A DNA stretch of 21,834 nucleotides from Omnitrophica bacterium RIFCSPLOWO2_01_FULL_45_10 (GTDB lineage Bacteria; Omnitrophota; Gorgyraeia; 2-01-FULL-45-10). Location of the stretch: the NCBI GenBank assembly GCA_001804165.1, contig MHFL01000058.1, forward strand, positions 1-21,834, given 5' to 3'. The notes beneath the pieces are model-generated. The model searched no databases and was not told the DNA's origin. It was given only the letters and a program-made list of their open reading frames with translations. A program made the translations under genes and the position numbers. Of this stretch, positions 1 through 7,959 are shown in pieces. Within the stretch, counting starts at the first letter, position 1. Every line of letters starts with the position of its first letter.

Positions 1-1
1 G

Positions 2-385
2 AGATTCCGCGCGAAAGACGAAGGGTTTGACGAGGCGATTTTAATGAACACCAAGGCCTTAATCGCCGAAGGCGCGACAAGCAATATTTTTTTGGTTAAA
101 AGAAATATAATAATTACGCCCCCATTGGAAAGCGGGATCCTTCCCGGCATCACAAGAGAAGTTATCATTGGAATTGCCGGAAGATTAAGGCTGAAGCTAC
201 GGGAAAGGTCGGTTTCGTATCGGGAACTGTTGAGTTCAAATGAGGTTTTTCTTACCAATTCGCTCGTCGAGATCCTGCCTGTTGCGAAGGTAGATTCTAA
301 GAGGATCGGTGACGGCTACCCCGGCCCCATCACAAAACTCCTCCACATCTCCTACCAGAAAGAAGTCATTAAAGAGGTTACATAA
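2..385 (+). CDS. pabC: Class IV PLP aminotransferase, C-terminal part (aminodeoxychorismate lyase-like)
   Basis: The reading frame is open from base 2, so the 5' end lies outside the window and the first internal ATG (44) is not the true start. The visible 127 residues are the C-terminal half of a fold-type IV PLP enzyme. The EGATSNIF segment normally follows the catalytic region, LESGILPGITRE is the phosphate-binding loop, and EVFLTNSLVEILPV and GDGYPGPITKLL complete the family pattern. These are typical of 4-amino-4-deoxychorismate lyase (folate pathway) but also occur in branched-chain and D-amino acid aminotransferases. The substrate-specifying N-terminus is missing, so the symbol is tentative while the family is secure. 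It ends about 400 nt before the biotin operon and is separated from it by hairpins and a dedicated promoter, so it is probably a separate unit. Confidence 0.72.
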   Translation, partial: RFRAKDEGFDEAILMNTKALIAEGATSNIFLVKRNIIITPPLESGILPGITREVIIGIAGRLRLKLRERSVSYRELLSSNEVFLTNSLVEILPVAKVDSKRIGDGYPGPITKLLHISYQKEVIKEVT

Positions 386-472
386 AATATTTTGTTTCAA
401 TTGATATTTTGGCAGATTGACCAGCAGGAGCCCTTTCGGCGGATTTTGCCATCAAGGATTATTAATATAGTA

Positions 473-496
473 GTAGGGCACACTTCAGTGTGCCCC
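473..496 (+). repeat. REP-like hairpin with GTAG head
   Basis: A GTAG tetranucleotide (473-476) leads directly into a perfect 8-bp stem, GGGCACAC at 476-483 pairing with GTGTGCCC at 488-495, with a TTCA loop. GTAG plus hairpin is the layout of REP sequences mobilised by RAYT (TnpA-REP) transposases. No such transposase is in the window, and copy number elsewhere cannot be judged from one copy. Confidence 0.45.
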
Positions 497-550
497 ATGG
501 CAATAACAACGGTAATATATCAAAGTGGTTGTGCGGCCTTGGCAAAATCT

Positions 551-630
551 ATCCCCAGAATTTGCTATGTCAAATTCTGGGATTGCCAACGAATACACTA
601 TTCCCGAATTTTACAGAGAAAATTCGGGGA
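551..630. repeat. Two related hairpins in tandem
   Basis: Hairpin 1 (551-583) pairs ATCCC-AGAATTTG (one bulged C) with CAAATTCTGGGAT around a 6-nt loop. Hairpin 2 (602-630) pairs TCCCGAATTTT with AAAATTCGGG(G)A around ACAGAG. Both have the pattern TCCC-GAATTT, 6-nt loop, AAATTC-GGGA-TT, and they lie 18 nt apart, so they look like a pair of one palindromic family. The stretch 386-788 contains no convincing gene: only these hairpins, the REP-like hairpin upstream and the bio control region downstream. Confidence 0.5.
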
Positions 631-710
631 TTACGCCTCAAGGGCATCCTGCCGGTATCTGCCTAGAGAAAACAAAATAATTTACTTGATGGGTGGGTAA
701 TAAAAAAGTA

Positions 711-742
711 TTGTAAACTTTATACTGCGAATTGGTTGACAA
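711..742 (+). promoter_or_regulatory. BirA operator of the biotin operon
   Basis: Half-sites TTGTAAACT (711-719) and GGTTGACAA (734-742; reverse complement TTGTCAACC) are separated by 14 nt. This matches the known BirA box TTGTNAACC-N14/15/16-GGTTNACAA, with the core TTGT-N-AAC present in both halves. The right half-site contains the -35 hexamer of the bioB promoter, so bound holo-BirA would block RNA polymerase. This implies a BirA with an N-terminal DNA-binding domain encoded elsewhere in the genome. Confidence 0.85.
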
Positions 743-764
743 TTGGCCTTGCGTAAGGTATATT
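736..764 (+). promoter_or_regulatory. Sigma70 promoter of the biotin operon
   Basis: A -35 TTGACA (736-741) and a -10 TATATT (759-764) are separated by exactly 17 bp. Transcription would start near 771, leaving a short leader that contains the GAAGGAG ribosome site before bioB at 789. It overlaps the BirA box. Confidence 0.82.
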
Positions 765-788
765 TGTAGGAAAATAGAAGGAGTGTCG

Positions 789-1706
789 ATGGAACGAAAG
801 AAGATAAAAGCGCTTCTTGAATTGCCGCTCGCGGAACTTATCTCAAAGGCCGATGAGGTGCGGCGAAAGACGCTAGGAGCAAAACTGGAACTATGCAATA
901 TAATGAACGCGAAGTCCGGAATGTGCCCTGAGGACTGCAGGTTCTGCGCGCAATCATCGCGGCACGCTACAAACATATCGCGCTATCCTTTAAAAAGTAA
1001 GAGAGAAATAGTAAAAGCGGCAACCCGCGCGAAGGAGATAGGAGCTCACAGATTCGATATTGTCACGAGCGGCGAGTCGCTTTCGAAAAACGACCTCAAC
1101 AAAGTCATCGACGCGGTCAAGGAGATAAAAGAAAGAATAGGAATCGCGATGTGCGCCTCATTAGGGAAATTGGATGAAGAAAGTCTTGCCCTACTTAAGA
1201 ACGCGGGCCTTTCAAGATATCATCATAATATCGAGACCTCGCCGCGTTATTTTCCGAAGATAGTCACTACACACTCGTTTCAGGAAAGGATAGATACCAT
1301 CAGGGCCGCCAAGAGGGCGGGCCTTGAAGTCTGTTCGGGAGGCATAATAGGGATGGGCGAAGCCTGGGATGACAGGATCGACATGGCTCTAATATTGAAG
1401 GAGTTGGACGTTGATTCTGTGCCGCTTAATATTTTGGTCCCGATAAAGGGCACCCCTTTTGAAGATGCTGACCAGATATCTCCTACGGACGCGATAAAGA
1501 CAATCGCTATATTCAGGATCGTGTTAAAAGATAAACTCATAAAGGTGGCGGCAGGAAGAGAATCCGTATTAAAAGATTTTCAAGGGATGGCCTTCATGGC
1601 CGGCGCGAACGGCATGCTCATTGGCGGATATCTCACTATAGAAGGTCGGGATCTTTCAGATGACCGGACCTTGGTCGAGGAGATAAAAAGAACTTGGACC
1701 GCATAG
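789..1706 (+). CDS. bioB: Biotin synthase (radical SAM), anaerobe-type
   Basis: BioB inserts sulfur into dethiobiotin, the last step of biotin synthesis. The protein is 305 residues, somewhat shorter than E. coli BioB. The radical-SAM motif CPEDCRFC gives C46, C50 and C53. C122 (AMCASLG) and C182 (EVCSGG) match two E. coli auxiliary-cluster ligands. The E. coli C97 position is Asp (D90 in RFDIVTSG), the R260 position is Lys (LIKVAAGR), and an extra Cys, C36, sits before the SAM motif. This pattern suggests the 'Type II' BioB of obligate anaerobes. The start at 789 is chosen because GAAGGAG lies just upstream; the frame is open upstream to 732, but that would place the start inside the promoter. 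It is the first gene of the operon and its stop overlaps the bioF start. Confidence 0.95.
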   Translation: MERKKIKALLELPLAELISKADEVRRKTLGAKLELCNIMNAKSGMCPEDCRFCAQSSRHATNISRYPLKSKREIVKAATRAKEIGAHRFDIVTSGESLSKNDLNKVIDAVKEIKERIGIAMCASLGKLDEESLALLKNAGLSRYHHNIETSPRYFPKIVTTHSFQERIDTIRAAKRAGLEVCSGGIIGMGEAWDDRIDMALILKELDVDSVPLNILVPIKGTPFEDADQISPTDAIKTIAIFRIVLKDKLIKVAAGRESVLKDFQGMAFMAGANGMLIGGYLTIEGRDLSDDRTLVEEIKRTWTA

Positions 1707-2848
1707 ACAGATTTTTAGAATTAAGGGCTCGAGGGGGGCTTAGGCGCGAACTGCATCCGATTTCCTACCGTAAGAATGGAAAGATCGTTTTGAAGGGCAA
1801 AGAGTATATAGATTTTTCTTCGAACGATTATTTAGGATTGGCGGGTCATCCCCGGCTTGTAGAAGCCGCAAAAGTTGCGCTCGATAGATTTGGAACCGGT
1901 TCGTCCGCCTCGCGTCTTTTGTCGGGAGACCTTGAACTCCATCACCGGTTGGAAGATGAAACAAGTCGATTTAAAGGCAAAGAAGCGGCTCTTGTCTTCA
2001 ATTCGGGTTATCAGGCAAACTTAGGGCTATTCAGCGCCCTTTACGGGAAGGGAGACGTGATATTTTCTGACAGGTTGAATCACGCCAGTATTGTAGACGG
2101 GATCCTCTTGTCTCAGGCTGCCGCCTTTCGTTTTCGTCATAACGACGTAAACCATCTGAAGGGGCTTCTTAAAAAAGAGAGAAAAAAGTTCAAAAACGCG
2201 TTAATAGTCACAGAGACGATATTCAGCATGGATGGGGATAGGCCGCCGTTGGGTGATCTGGTCGAATTGAAGGCAAGATATGATTGCGCCATCATGGTCG
2301 ATGAGGCCCATGCCACCGGAATTTACGGCCCAAGAGGCGCCGGCGTAGTTGAAGAAGAGGGGAAGGTATCAGAAGTGGACTTGATAATGGGAACATTCAG
2401 TAAGGCCCTTGGAAGTTTCGGCGGCTACCTCGCCGGCCCAACGAAGGTGATAGATTTTTTAATAAATAGGTGCAGAAGTTTCATATATTCTACGGCCCTG
2501 CCGCCCGGTATTATAGCGAGCAGTCTGGAGGCCCTCAAACTGGTTAAGGAAGAGCCTCATCGGAGGACGGAACTCTTGGGCCGCGCGCGATATTTTCGGA
2601 AAAGATTAAAAGGGATGGGATTCAATGTAAAAGGCGAGTCTCAAATCGTGCCCCTCGTGACAGGAGAGAATAGCAAGACGATAAATTCAGCCGGGACCCT
2701 TCAGGAAAAAGGTTGGTGGGTCATGCCCATAAGGCCGCCGACCGTTCCAAAAAATGAGGCGCGTCTCAGATTCTCGCTGTCATTTCACCAGGACTTAAAA
2801 ACTCTCGAGCGGCTTCTAAACGATATAAAATCCTATGTCAAAATTTAA
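1694..2848 (+). CDS. bioF: 8-amino-7-oxononanoate synthase
   Basis: BioF is a PLP enzyme that condenses pimeloyl-ACP (or CoA) with L-alanine to give 8-amino-7-oxononanoate. Its 384 residues match the family length. Visible motifs are FSSNDYLGLAGH near 41-52, GTGSSASRLLSG near 67-78, DEAHATG at 203-209 (PLP-ring Asp and His), and TFSKALGS with the Schiff-base Lys at 237. The start is a TTG 13 nt inside the end of bioB, with GAGGAG about 11 nt upstream, so translation is probably coupled to bioB. 2-amino-3-ketobutyrate CoA ligase is a close relative, but the operon settles the identity. Confidence 0.93.
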   Translation: MDRIDRFLELRARGGLRRELHPISYRKNGKIVLKGKEYIDFSSNDYLGLAGHPRLVEAAKVALDRFGTGSSASRLLSGDLELHHRLEDETSRFKGKEAALVFNSGYQANLGLFSALYGKGDVIFSDRLNHASIVDGILLSQAAAFRFRHNDVNHLKGLLKKERKKFKNALIVTETIFSMDGDRPPLGDLVELKARYDCAIMVDEAHATGIYGPRGAGVVEEEGKVSEVDLIMGTFSKALGSFGGYLAGPTKVIDFLINRCRSFIYSTALPPGIIASSLEALKLVKEEPHRRTELLGRARYFRKRLKGMGFNVKGESQIVPLVTGENSKTINSAGTLQEKGWWVMPIRPPTVPKNEARLRFSLSFHQDLKTLERLLNDIKSYVKI

Positions 2849-3536
2849 ATTCGTGGACAGAGGATTTAAAAAAACGGCTCTATTGATTCCGGGCTGGGCG
2901 ACCGATCATAGAGTTTTTGATCGACTAAATATAAAATCTAATTTTTTAATACCCATTGAGTTTTCTATTCGCGGCTTCGAATTTGACTTGAAGGCATTCA
3001 TGAGAAAGAGCGGGTTGGAAAAGGTATCCATAATTGGTTGGTCGATGGGAGGCCACATCGCGTTAGATTTTTTAAAAAATAATAAAGGGGAGATAGATAA
3101 CTTAATTCTTGTAAGCGTGAGGAGAAGGTACAAAGGCGAGGTAATAGAAGATATAAAAAAATCTTTAAAAAAGAATAGGCGACCGTTTCTATATAAATTT
3201 TATGAGGATTTTTTTTCTAAAAATGAAGCAAGAGAGTACGATTGGTTTAGGAAGAACTTATTAAAAAGTTATTTGAACACGATGCGGCTCGATGGCCTTT
3301 TGGAAGGATTAGATTATCTTTCAAGATGCAAAATTCTTCCTGTAGATTCAAAGGGTGTAAAGATAATAGTTGTTAACGGCAGAAACGATAGCATAGTCCC
3401 TGCGGAAGAAATCAAAGGATTAAAGAACGATTTCCCGCAAAGCGAATTTTTTCTGATAGAAGGCGCGGGCCACATGCCGTTTTTGAATCCGCAGTTTGAA
3501 AAGATATTTGAGAATAATGAGACAAAAGATCGATAA
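2835..3536 (+). CDS. bioH: Pimeloyl-ACP methyl ester carboxylesterase-like alpha/beta hydrolase
   Basis: This is a 233-residue alpha/beta hydrolase with a clear catalytic triad: nucleophile S70 in GWSMGG, acid D185 in GRNDSIVP and H213 in GAGHMPF. An oxyanion segment LLIPGWA lies near 17-22. It sits between bioF and bioC and overlaps both (14 nt with bioF, 20 nt with bioC). BioC methylates malonyl-ACP and a partner esterase must later free pimeloyl-ACP, so position and fold give the BioH role. Such esterases vary between lineages (BioH, BioG, BioK, BioJ, BioV). The sequence is BioH-like in fold, but the subtype is inferred. The DNA is noticeably AT-richer and Lys-richer than the neighbouring genes. 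Confidence 0.8.
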   Translation: MSKFKFVDRGFKKTALLIPGWATDHRVFDRLNIKSNFLIPIEFSIRGFEFDLKAFMRKSGLEKVSIIGWSMGGHIALDFLKNNKGEIDNLILVSVRRRYKGEVIEDIKKSLKKNRRPFLYKFYEDFFSKNEAREYDWFRKNLLKSYLNTMRLDGLLEGLDYLSRCKILPVDSKGVKIIVVNGRNDSIVPAEEIKGLKNDFPQSEFFLIEGAGHMPFLNPQFEKIFENNETKDR

Positions 3537-4293
3537 ACGCGTAGTAGAAAAAAATTTTTCCAGGTGCGCCAATCTTTACGACGAGTATAGCGAAATTCAA
3601 TCCTTTGCCGCGGACGAACTTATAAAAGAATTACCAGATCACGACTTTATTCGCATCTTAGAGATAGGCTGCGGAACCGGCACCTATACGCGTCTGTTAC
3701 GAGAGAGGTTTAATCAAGCGCGCATTAAGGCAGTGGACATATCCGGATCGATGATCGAAGCGGCGCGCCGTAAATTACATGCGGGCGGCATAGATTTCAT
3801 CACGGCAGATGCCGAAGAAATAGAATTGTTTGAAAAGTTCGATCTCGTAACTTCCAATGCGGCTTTTCAATGGTTCAGCGACGTGGCCGGAACGATTTCG
3901 AAATATGAAAACCTGCTCACAGATAACGGCGCCATGTGTTTCTCCACTTTCGGGCCCTTGACTTTTCGGGAGTTAGGTATTGCGCTCGAAAAGGCATTTT
4001 GTGTTCAAGGGCCGATATGCGCCAGTAAATTTTTGGAAAAGAAAGAGCTTGAAGCGGTTTTGAAAAGATGCTTCGGAGATATTTTCGTGAGAGAAAGGAT
4101 AGTAAAAAGAACATACCCGTCCGTAATAGAACTGTTGAGCAGGATAAAGTACACTGGCTCAAGGGGGTGCGGAAATGATGAAAAATTTTTGTGGCTCAAA
4201 CGTACCGTCAATGAAATAGAAGAGATTTATAGGTCCATGTACGGCCAAATCGAGGCAACATATCAGATATTTTTTTGTAAGGCCCTAAAGTGA
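3517..4293 (+). CDS. bioC: Malonyl-ACP O-methyltransferase
   Basis: BioC is an SAM-dependent methyltransferase that caps malonyl-ACP as a methyl ester so that fatty acid synthesis can build the pimeloyl chain. The 258-residue protein has Rossmann motif I ILEIGCGTG (residues 47-55), the acidic end of strand 2 AVDIS (72-76) and the BioC-typical SNAAFQWF (113-120). The start at 3517 gives the usual BioC N-terminus (DKRVVEKNFSRCANLYDEYSEIQ); an in-frame TTG at 3496 is possible but lengthens it without homology. The start lies inside the bioH end and the stop shares bases with the bioD start. Confidence 0.9.
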   Translation: MRQKIDKRVVEKNFSRCANLYDEYSEIQSFAADELIKELPDHDFIRILEIGCGTGTYTRLLRERFNQARIKAVDISGSMIEAARRKLHAGGIDFITADAEEIELFEKFDLVTSNAAFQWFSDVAGTISKYENLLTDNGAMCFSTFGPLTFRELGIALEKAFCVQGPICASKFLEKKELEAVLKRCFGDIFVRERIVKRTYPSVIELLSRIKYTGSRGCGNDEKFLWLKRTVNEIEEIYRSMYGQIEATYQIFFCKALK

Positions 4294-4958
4294 ACGCCCT
4301 CTTTATTACGGGGACCGATACCAGCGTAGGCAAGACCGTAGTCGCAGGCATGACTGCCAGATGTCTCATTGATAAAGGATATAGCGTTGCTACTCAGAAA
4401 TGGGTAGAGACAGGCGTAAGTCGGGCAGGCCGCGATATCGACACGCGTCTTACGCCCTACAGTTTCAAACGAGCCGCTTCCCCGCATCTTGCGAGCCGGC
4501 TCGAAGGAAAGACAATAAGCACAGCAAAGATAAACCGTTCTTTTAAGACCCTGATTCGGAATTTCGATTTCGTCGTCATCGAAGGGACCGGCGGCCTCTT
4601 GGTCCCTTTAAATAGAAAGGTACTTTTGATCGATGTCGTTAGAAAATTAGGTTTAAGCGTTCTTGCTGTCGCGGAAAATAAACTGGGCGCGATAAATCAT
4701 ACGCTTTTGACCATAGAGGCATTGCAATCACGGGATATTCCTGTTTTGGGAATAATATTCAATGAGCCGCGCAAAGATATAAAAAGAGATGGATTAGTTT
4801 TAAAAGATAACCCTCTGGTAGTCGGGAAGTTCTCCGGCGTTCAGGTTTTGGGAAGCCTGCCGCATGCATCCGATTTGAATTCTTTATATAAATATTTTAA
4901 GCCGATAGGGGAAAGAATATGGGCCCGATTGGACAAAGTTGGCTCGGGAAGGATTTAA
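4290..4958 (+). CDS. bioD: Dethiobiotin synthetase
   Basis: BioD closes the ureido ring of 7,8-diaminopelargonate using ATP and CO2. The 222 residues contain the P-loop GTDTSVGKT (8-16), the substrate-binding Lys in QKWVETG (K37; most relatives read KPVxTG), the signature AASPHLA (62-68) and EGTGGLLVPL (99-108). The start is a GTG that overlaps the bioC stop by 4 nt (GTGA). The 3' end overlaps bioA by 40 nt, the longest overlap in the operon, which suggests tight coupling. Confidence 0.93.
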   Translation: MNALFITGTDTSVGKTVVAGMTARCLIDKGYSVATQKWVETGVSRAGRDIDTRLTPYSFKRAASPHLASRLEGKTISTAKINRSFKTLIRNFDFVVIEGTGGLLVPLNRKVLLIDVVRKLGLSVLAVAENKLGAINHTLLTIEALQSRDIPVLGIIFNEPRKDIKRDGLVLKDNPLVVGKFSGVQVLGSLPHASDLNSLYKYFKPIGERIWARLDKVGSGRI

Positions 4959-6283
4959 AATATATCTGGCATCCCTATACGCAGATGAAGGACTGCCGCT
5001 TGCTTCCGCCTATCCTGATAGAGCGCGCAAAAGGTTTAAAGATTTATGACGATCTGGGGAATTTTTATTACGATACCATATCGAGTTGGTGGTGCAACGT
5101 CCACGGACATAATCATCCAAAGATAGAAGACGCGATAAAAAAGCAGATCGGATTATTAGAGCACGTATTATTTGCCGGATTTACACACAGGCCCGCGATT
5201 CAATTAGCTGAAAAGATCATATCTATTACGCCTAAAAATCTGAGTAAGGTATTTTTCTCGGATAACGGTTCTACATCTGTTGAGACCGCGCTCAAGATAT
5301 CGTTTCAGTATTGGAAGAATACAGGCAAAATTTCGAAAACGAAATTCGTATCGCTGGATCGCGGCTATCACGGAGACACGATCGGCGCCATGGCGGTGAG
5401 CGGCGTAAGTTTATTTAACAAGGTATTTAAGGAACTTTTTTTCGAATCATATAAGGCCCCGTCTCCATATTGTTACCGGTGTCCGATGGGCAAGAGTAAA
5501 GGAGCGTGTGATTTTGACTGCATAAATCCGCTTGAAGATATTCTGAAGCGCAAACATAAAAAGATGGCGGGTCTCATTTTGGAGCCATTGGTGATGGCTG
5601 CCGGCGGCATGATAATATATCCCGGGGAATATCTTATAAAAGCGTCGAAACTCGCCAAGAAATACAACGTTCACTTGATATTGGATGAAGTCGCGACAGG
5701 CTTTGGCAGGACGGGCAGAATGTTCGCGTGCGACCATGTGGATATCGAGCCTGACTTCATCTGCCTTTCCAAGGGCCTGACCGGGGGCTCTCTTCCATTG
5801 GGAATGACGTTGACAACGGATGATATCTACAACGCATTTTATGCCGATTATGAAAAAAAGAGGACATTCTATCACGGCCATACATATACGGCCAACCCCA
5901 TTTCCTGTTCCGCCGCGTTGGCGAGTCTGAAGATTTTTGAAGAAGAGGATGTGCTGGGAAGGCTTAGGCGCCTCATCCCGCTTTTTTCTCGAGGATTAGA
6001 AAGATTCAGAACGCTTAGAGCGGTAGGCGATGTGAGATATATAGGAATGATAGGCGCGATAGAGTTGGTCAAGAATAAAAAGACGAAAGAAAATTTTGGT
6101 TTCAAAGATAGGATAGGTTTAAAGATTTATAAAAGAGGTTTAAAGCGTTCTCTCGTCCTTCGGCCATTAGGCAATGTCATGTATCTTTTCCTGCCCTTAT
6201 GCGTCAAGAAAAACGAACTCGAGTATATTTTGGATAATACTTATAATATTATCAAATCGATTGACACACATGATATTTTATAG
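4919..6283 (+). CDS. bioA: Adenosylmethionine-8-amino-7-oxononanoate aminotransferase
   Basis: BioA is a class III PLP aminotransferase that makes 7,8-diaminopelargonate, using SAM as amino donor in most bacteria. The 454-residue protein has the BioA signature WHPYTQM (17-23), SSWWCNVHGHNHP (55-67), DEVATGFGRTG with D256, and the PLP Lys K285 in CLSKGLTGG. Four cysteines cluster between strands at C185, C188, C197 and C201. The ATG at 4919 has GGGGAAAG upstream and is the only reasonable start before WHPYTQM. It is the last biotin gene; 14 nt and no hairpin separate it from the next gene, so read-through is likely. Confidence 0.94.
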   Translation: MGPIGQSWLGKDLKYIWHPYTQMKDCRLLPPILIERAKGLKIYDDLGNFYYDTISSWWCNVHGHNHPKIEDAIKKQIGLLEHVLFAGFTHRPAIQLAEKIISITPKNLSKVFFSDNGSTSVETALKISFQYWKNTGKISKTKFVSLDRGYHGDTIGAMAVSGVSLFNKVFKELFFESYKAPSPYCYRCPMGKSKGACDFDCINPLEDILKRKHKKMAGLILEPLVMAAGGMIIYPGEYLIKASKLAKKYNVHLILDEVATGFGRTGRMFACDHVDIEPDFICLSKGLTGGSLPLGMTLTTDDIYNAFYADYEKKRTFYHGHTYTANPISCSAALASLKIFEEEDVLGRLRRLIPLFSRGLERFRTLRAVGDVRYIGMIGAIELVKNKKTKENFGFKDRIGLKIYKRGLKRSLVLRPLGNVMYLFLPLCVKKNELEYILDNTYNIIKSIDTHDIL

Positions 6284-6297
6284 TAACCTTTTTAAAA

Positions 6298-7959
6298 ATG
6301 TCCGATAATCTGTTAAAAAATCATATCATCCCCGTTGCGGTCCTTACGCTTCTATCTTTCTACTTATTTTTTTTCCATTCCGGTAATTTGGCCCTGACTG
6401 ACCCTGATGAGACATTCTATGCCCAAACGGCGAAGGAGATGCTTGCCAAGGGCGAATGGGCAACGCCCTATCTATACGGCAAGCCGCAATTCGAGAAGCC
6501 CATTCTTTTCTATTGGCTCTTGGAGTCTTCTTACAAAATCTTCGGTATAAATGAGTTCGCGAGCCGATTTCCCTCCGGCCTCTTGGCGCTTTTAGGCGTA
6601 ATCGGAATATATTTTTTGGGGTCGATTCTTTTTAATAAACGAGCCGGACTGATATCCGCCCTGATCCTGGCGACGAATGTGGAGTACGTAATCCTTTCAA
6701 GGGCATGCGTGACGGATATGGCCCTATTCGTCTTCCTGCTCTTGGGGTTCTTATTTTTCTTTCTCGGATATATGAAAAAGAAGGGCAATTTTTATATTTT
6801 CGCGTCCGTCTTTTTCGCGCTCGCCACCCTTACAAAAGGGCCCATCTATATCATCCTAGCCGGCGCGGCGCTAATAATATATCTTTTCATCATCAAAGAT
6901 TTGGGCGCGATTAAATGGCGCTTTTTTTTAGCGGCCGCAGCTGTCTTTCTTGCCATAGCATTGCCGTGGTATATCCTGATGTATAAATTGCACGGCAAAG
7001 ATTTCATAGACGTATTTTTCGGATTTCATAACATTACAAGATTTCTGGAATCGGAACACGAAATAGGTTCCGGCCCCTTCTACAACATACCCATTCTGTT
7101 CGGAGGGTTCGCTCCATGGAGCGCGTTTTTGCCGATCGCGTTATGGCGCATGTTTAAGAAGGCAATGGCTAAAGAAAGGGCGGCCATATTTGTACTTACA
7201 TGGTTTTTCGTCATATTCGCGTTCTTTTCATTATCGAGCACTAAATTGGCTACTTATATTTTCCCCTCATTTTTATCGTCAGCGCTGGTTGTGGCTGTAT
7301 CATGGGACGAATTCCTTAAAGCGGGCGCGCTCAAATCGATTAAGGGGATGAAGGTCTCTTATTATCTCTTGATCTTTTTAATGTTATTTGGAACGATCGG
7401 CGGCATCGTATACGCGAAGATTGACTACCCGGTAATTTCATATGGGCTTTCCGTCTCATTCTTATTTTTGCTCTTTGGGTTTCTTCTGTCGTTCATAGCG
7501 GCGCTAAATAAAAAATTTATGGCGGCATTTCTATTCATAGTATACGCGCTTCTCTTATTTTTATACCCGTTGGCCCTTCTTGTCCTTCCCGCTATCGAGC
7601 CTTATGAGACGTCTAAAGAGATATCCCTAAAACTTTTATCTCTTATGAAGCCCCATGAGCGCCTTGGCTCTGAATCTAACTATCTCGCTGGCCTGGCGTT
7701 TTATGCGGAAAAAACACCCATAGATTTCGATAAGCATAACACCCTCATCAAATTTTTGGCCTCTGAGGAAAGAGTATGGTGCGTGTTGAAAGAGAAGAAC
7801 CATATTCAACTTTACGACCCGGACATAAACCGCGATTACAGATATATGCAGCCCTCTTATATGGTATATTGCATTGGGAAGAGATGCATAGTGACCAACA
7901 AGGCGCCGTATGACGGGAAATATATCGTTAAACGAGAAAGGGAAAATGACAGGAAGTGA
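6298..7959 (+). CDS. ArnT/PMT-like integral membrane glycosyltransferase (GT83/GT39 clan)
   Basis: This is a 553-residue polytopic membrane protein with about 11-12 hydrophobic segments, starting at residues 10-27. After the first segment comes the GT-C acidic motif DPDETFYAQTAKEM (D35, D37, E38), then GKPQFEKPILFYWL (61-74, with K67), both hallmarks of ArnT and related enzymes that move a sugar from undecaprenyl phosphate to an acceptor on the periplasmic face. A soluble tail follows the last membrane segment. Its partners are a GT2 enzyme (14-nt overlap) and a YdjC deacetylase. Together they resemble Francisella FlmK-FlmF2-NaxD, which places galactosamine on lipid A. The exact sugar and acceptor cannot be read from the sequence; a protein or teichoic-type acceptor is possible. 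Confidence 0.82.
   Translation: MSDNLLKNHIIPVAVLTLLSFYLFFFHSGNLALTDPDETFYAQTAKEMLAKGEWATPYLYGKPQFEKPILFYWLLESSYKIFGINEFASRFPSGLLALLGVIGIYFLGSILFNKRAGLISALILATNVEYVILSRACVTDMALFVFLLLGFLFFFLGYMKKKGNFYIFASVFFALATLTKGPIYIILAGAALIIYLFIIKDLGAIKWRFFLAAAAVFLAIALPWYILMYKLHGKDFIDVFFGFHNITRFLESEHEIGSGPFYNIPILFGGFAPWSAFLPIALWRMFKKAMAKERAAIFVLTWFFVIFAFFSLSSTKLATYIFPSFLSSALVVAVSWDEFLKAGALKSIKGMKVSYYLLIFLMLFGTIGGIVYAKIDYPVISYGLSVSFLFLLFGFLLSFIAALNKKFMAAFLFIVYALLLFLYPLALLVLPAIEPYETSKEISLKLLSLMKPHERLGSESNYLAGLAFYAEKTPIDFDKHNTLIKFLASEERVWCVLKEKNHIQLYDPDINRDYRYMQPSYMVYCIGKRCIVTNKAPYDGKYIVKRERENDRK

Noticed and set aside
392..700. Open frame of 102 codons on the + strand after the pabC-like gene
   Set aside because: It is composed of three hairpins, has no domain-like content or ribosome site, and its amino-acid makeup does not look like a real protein.
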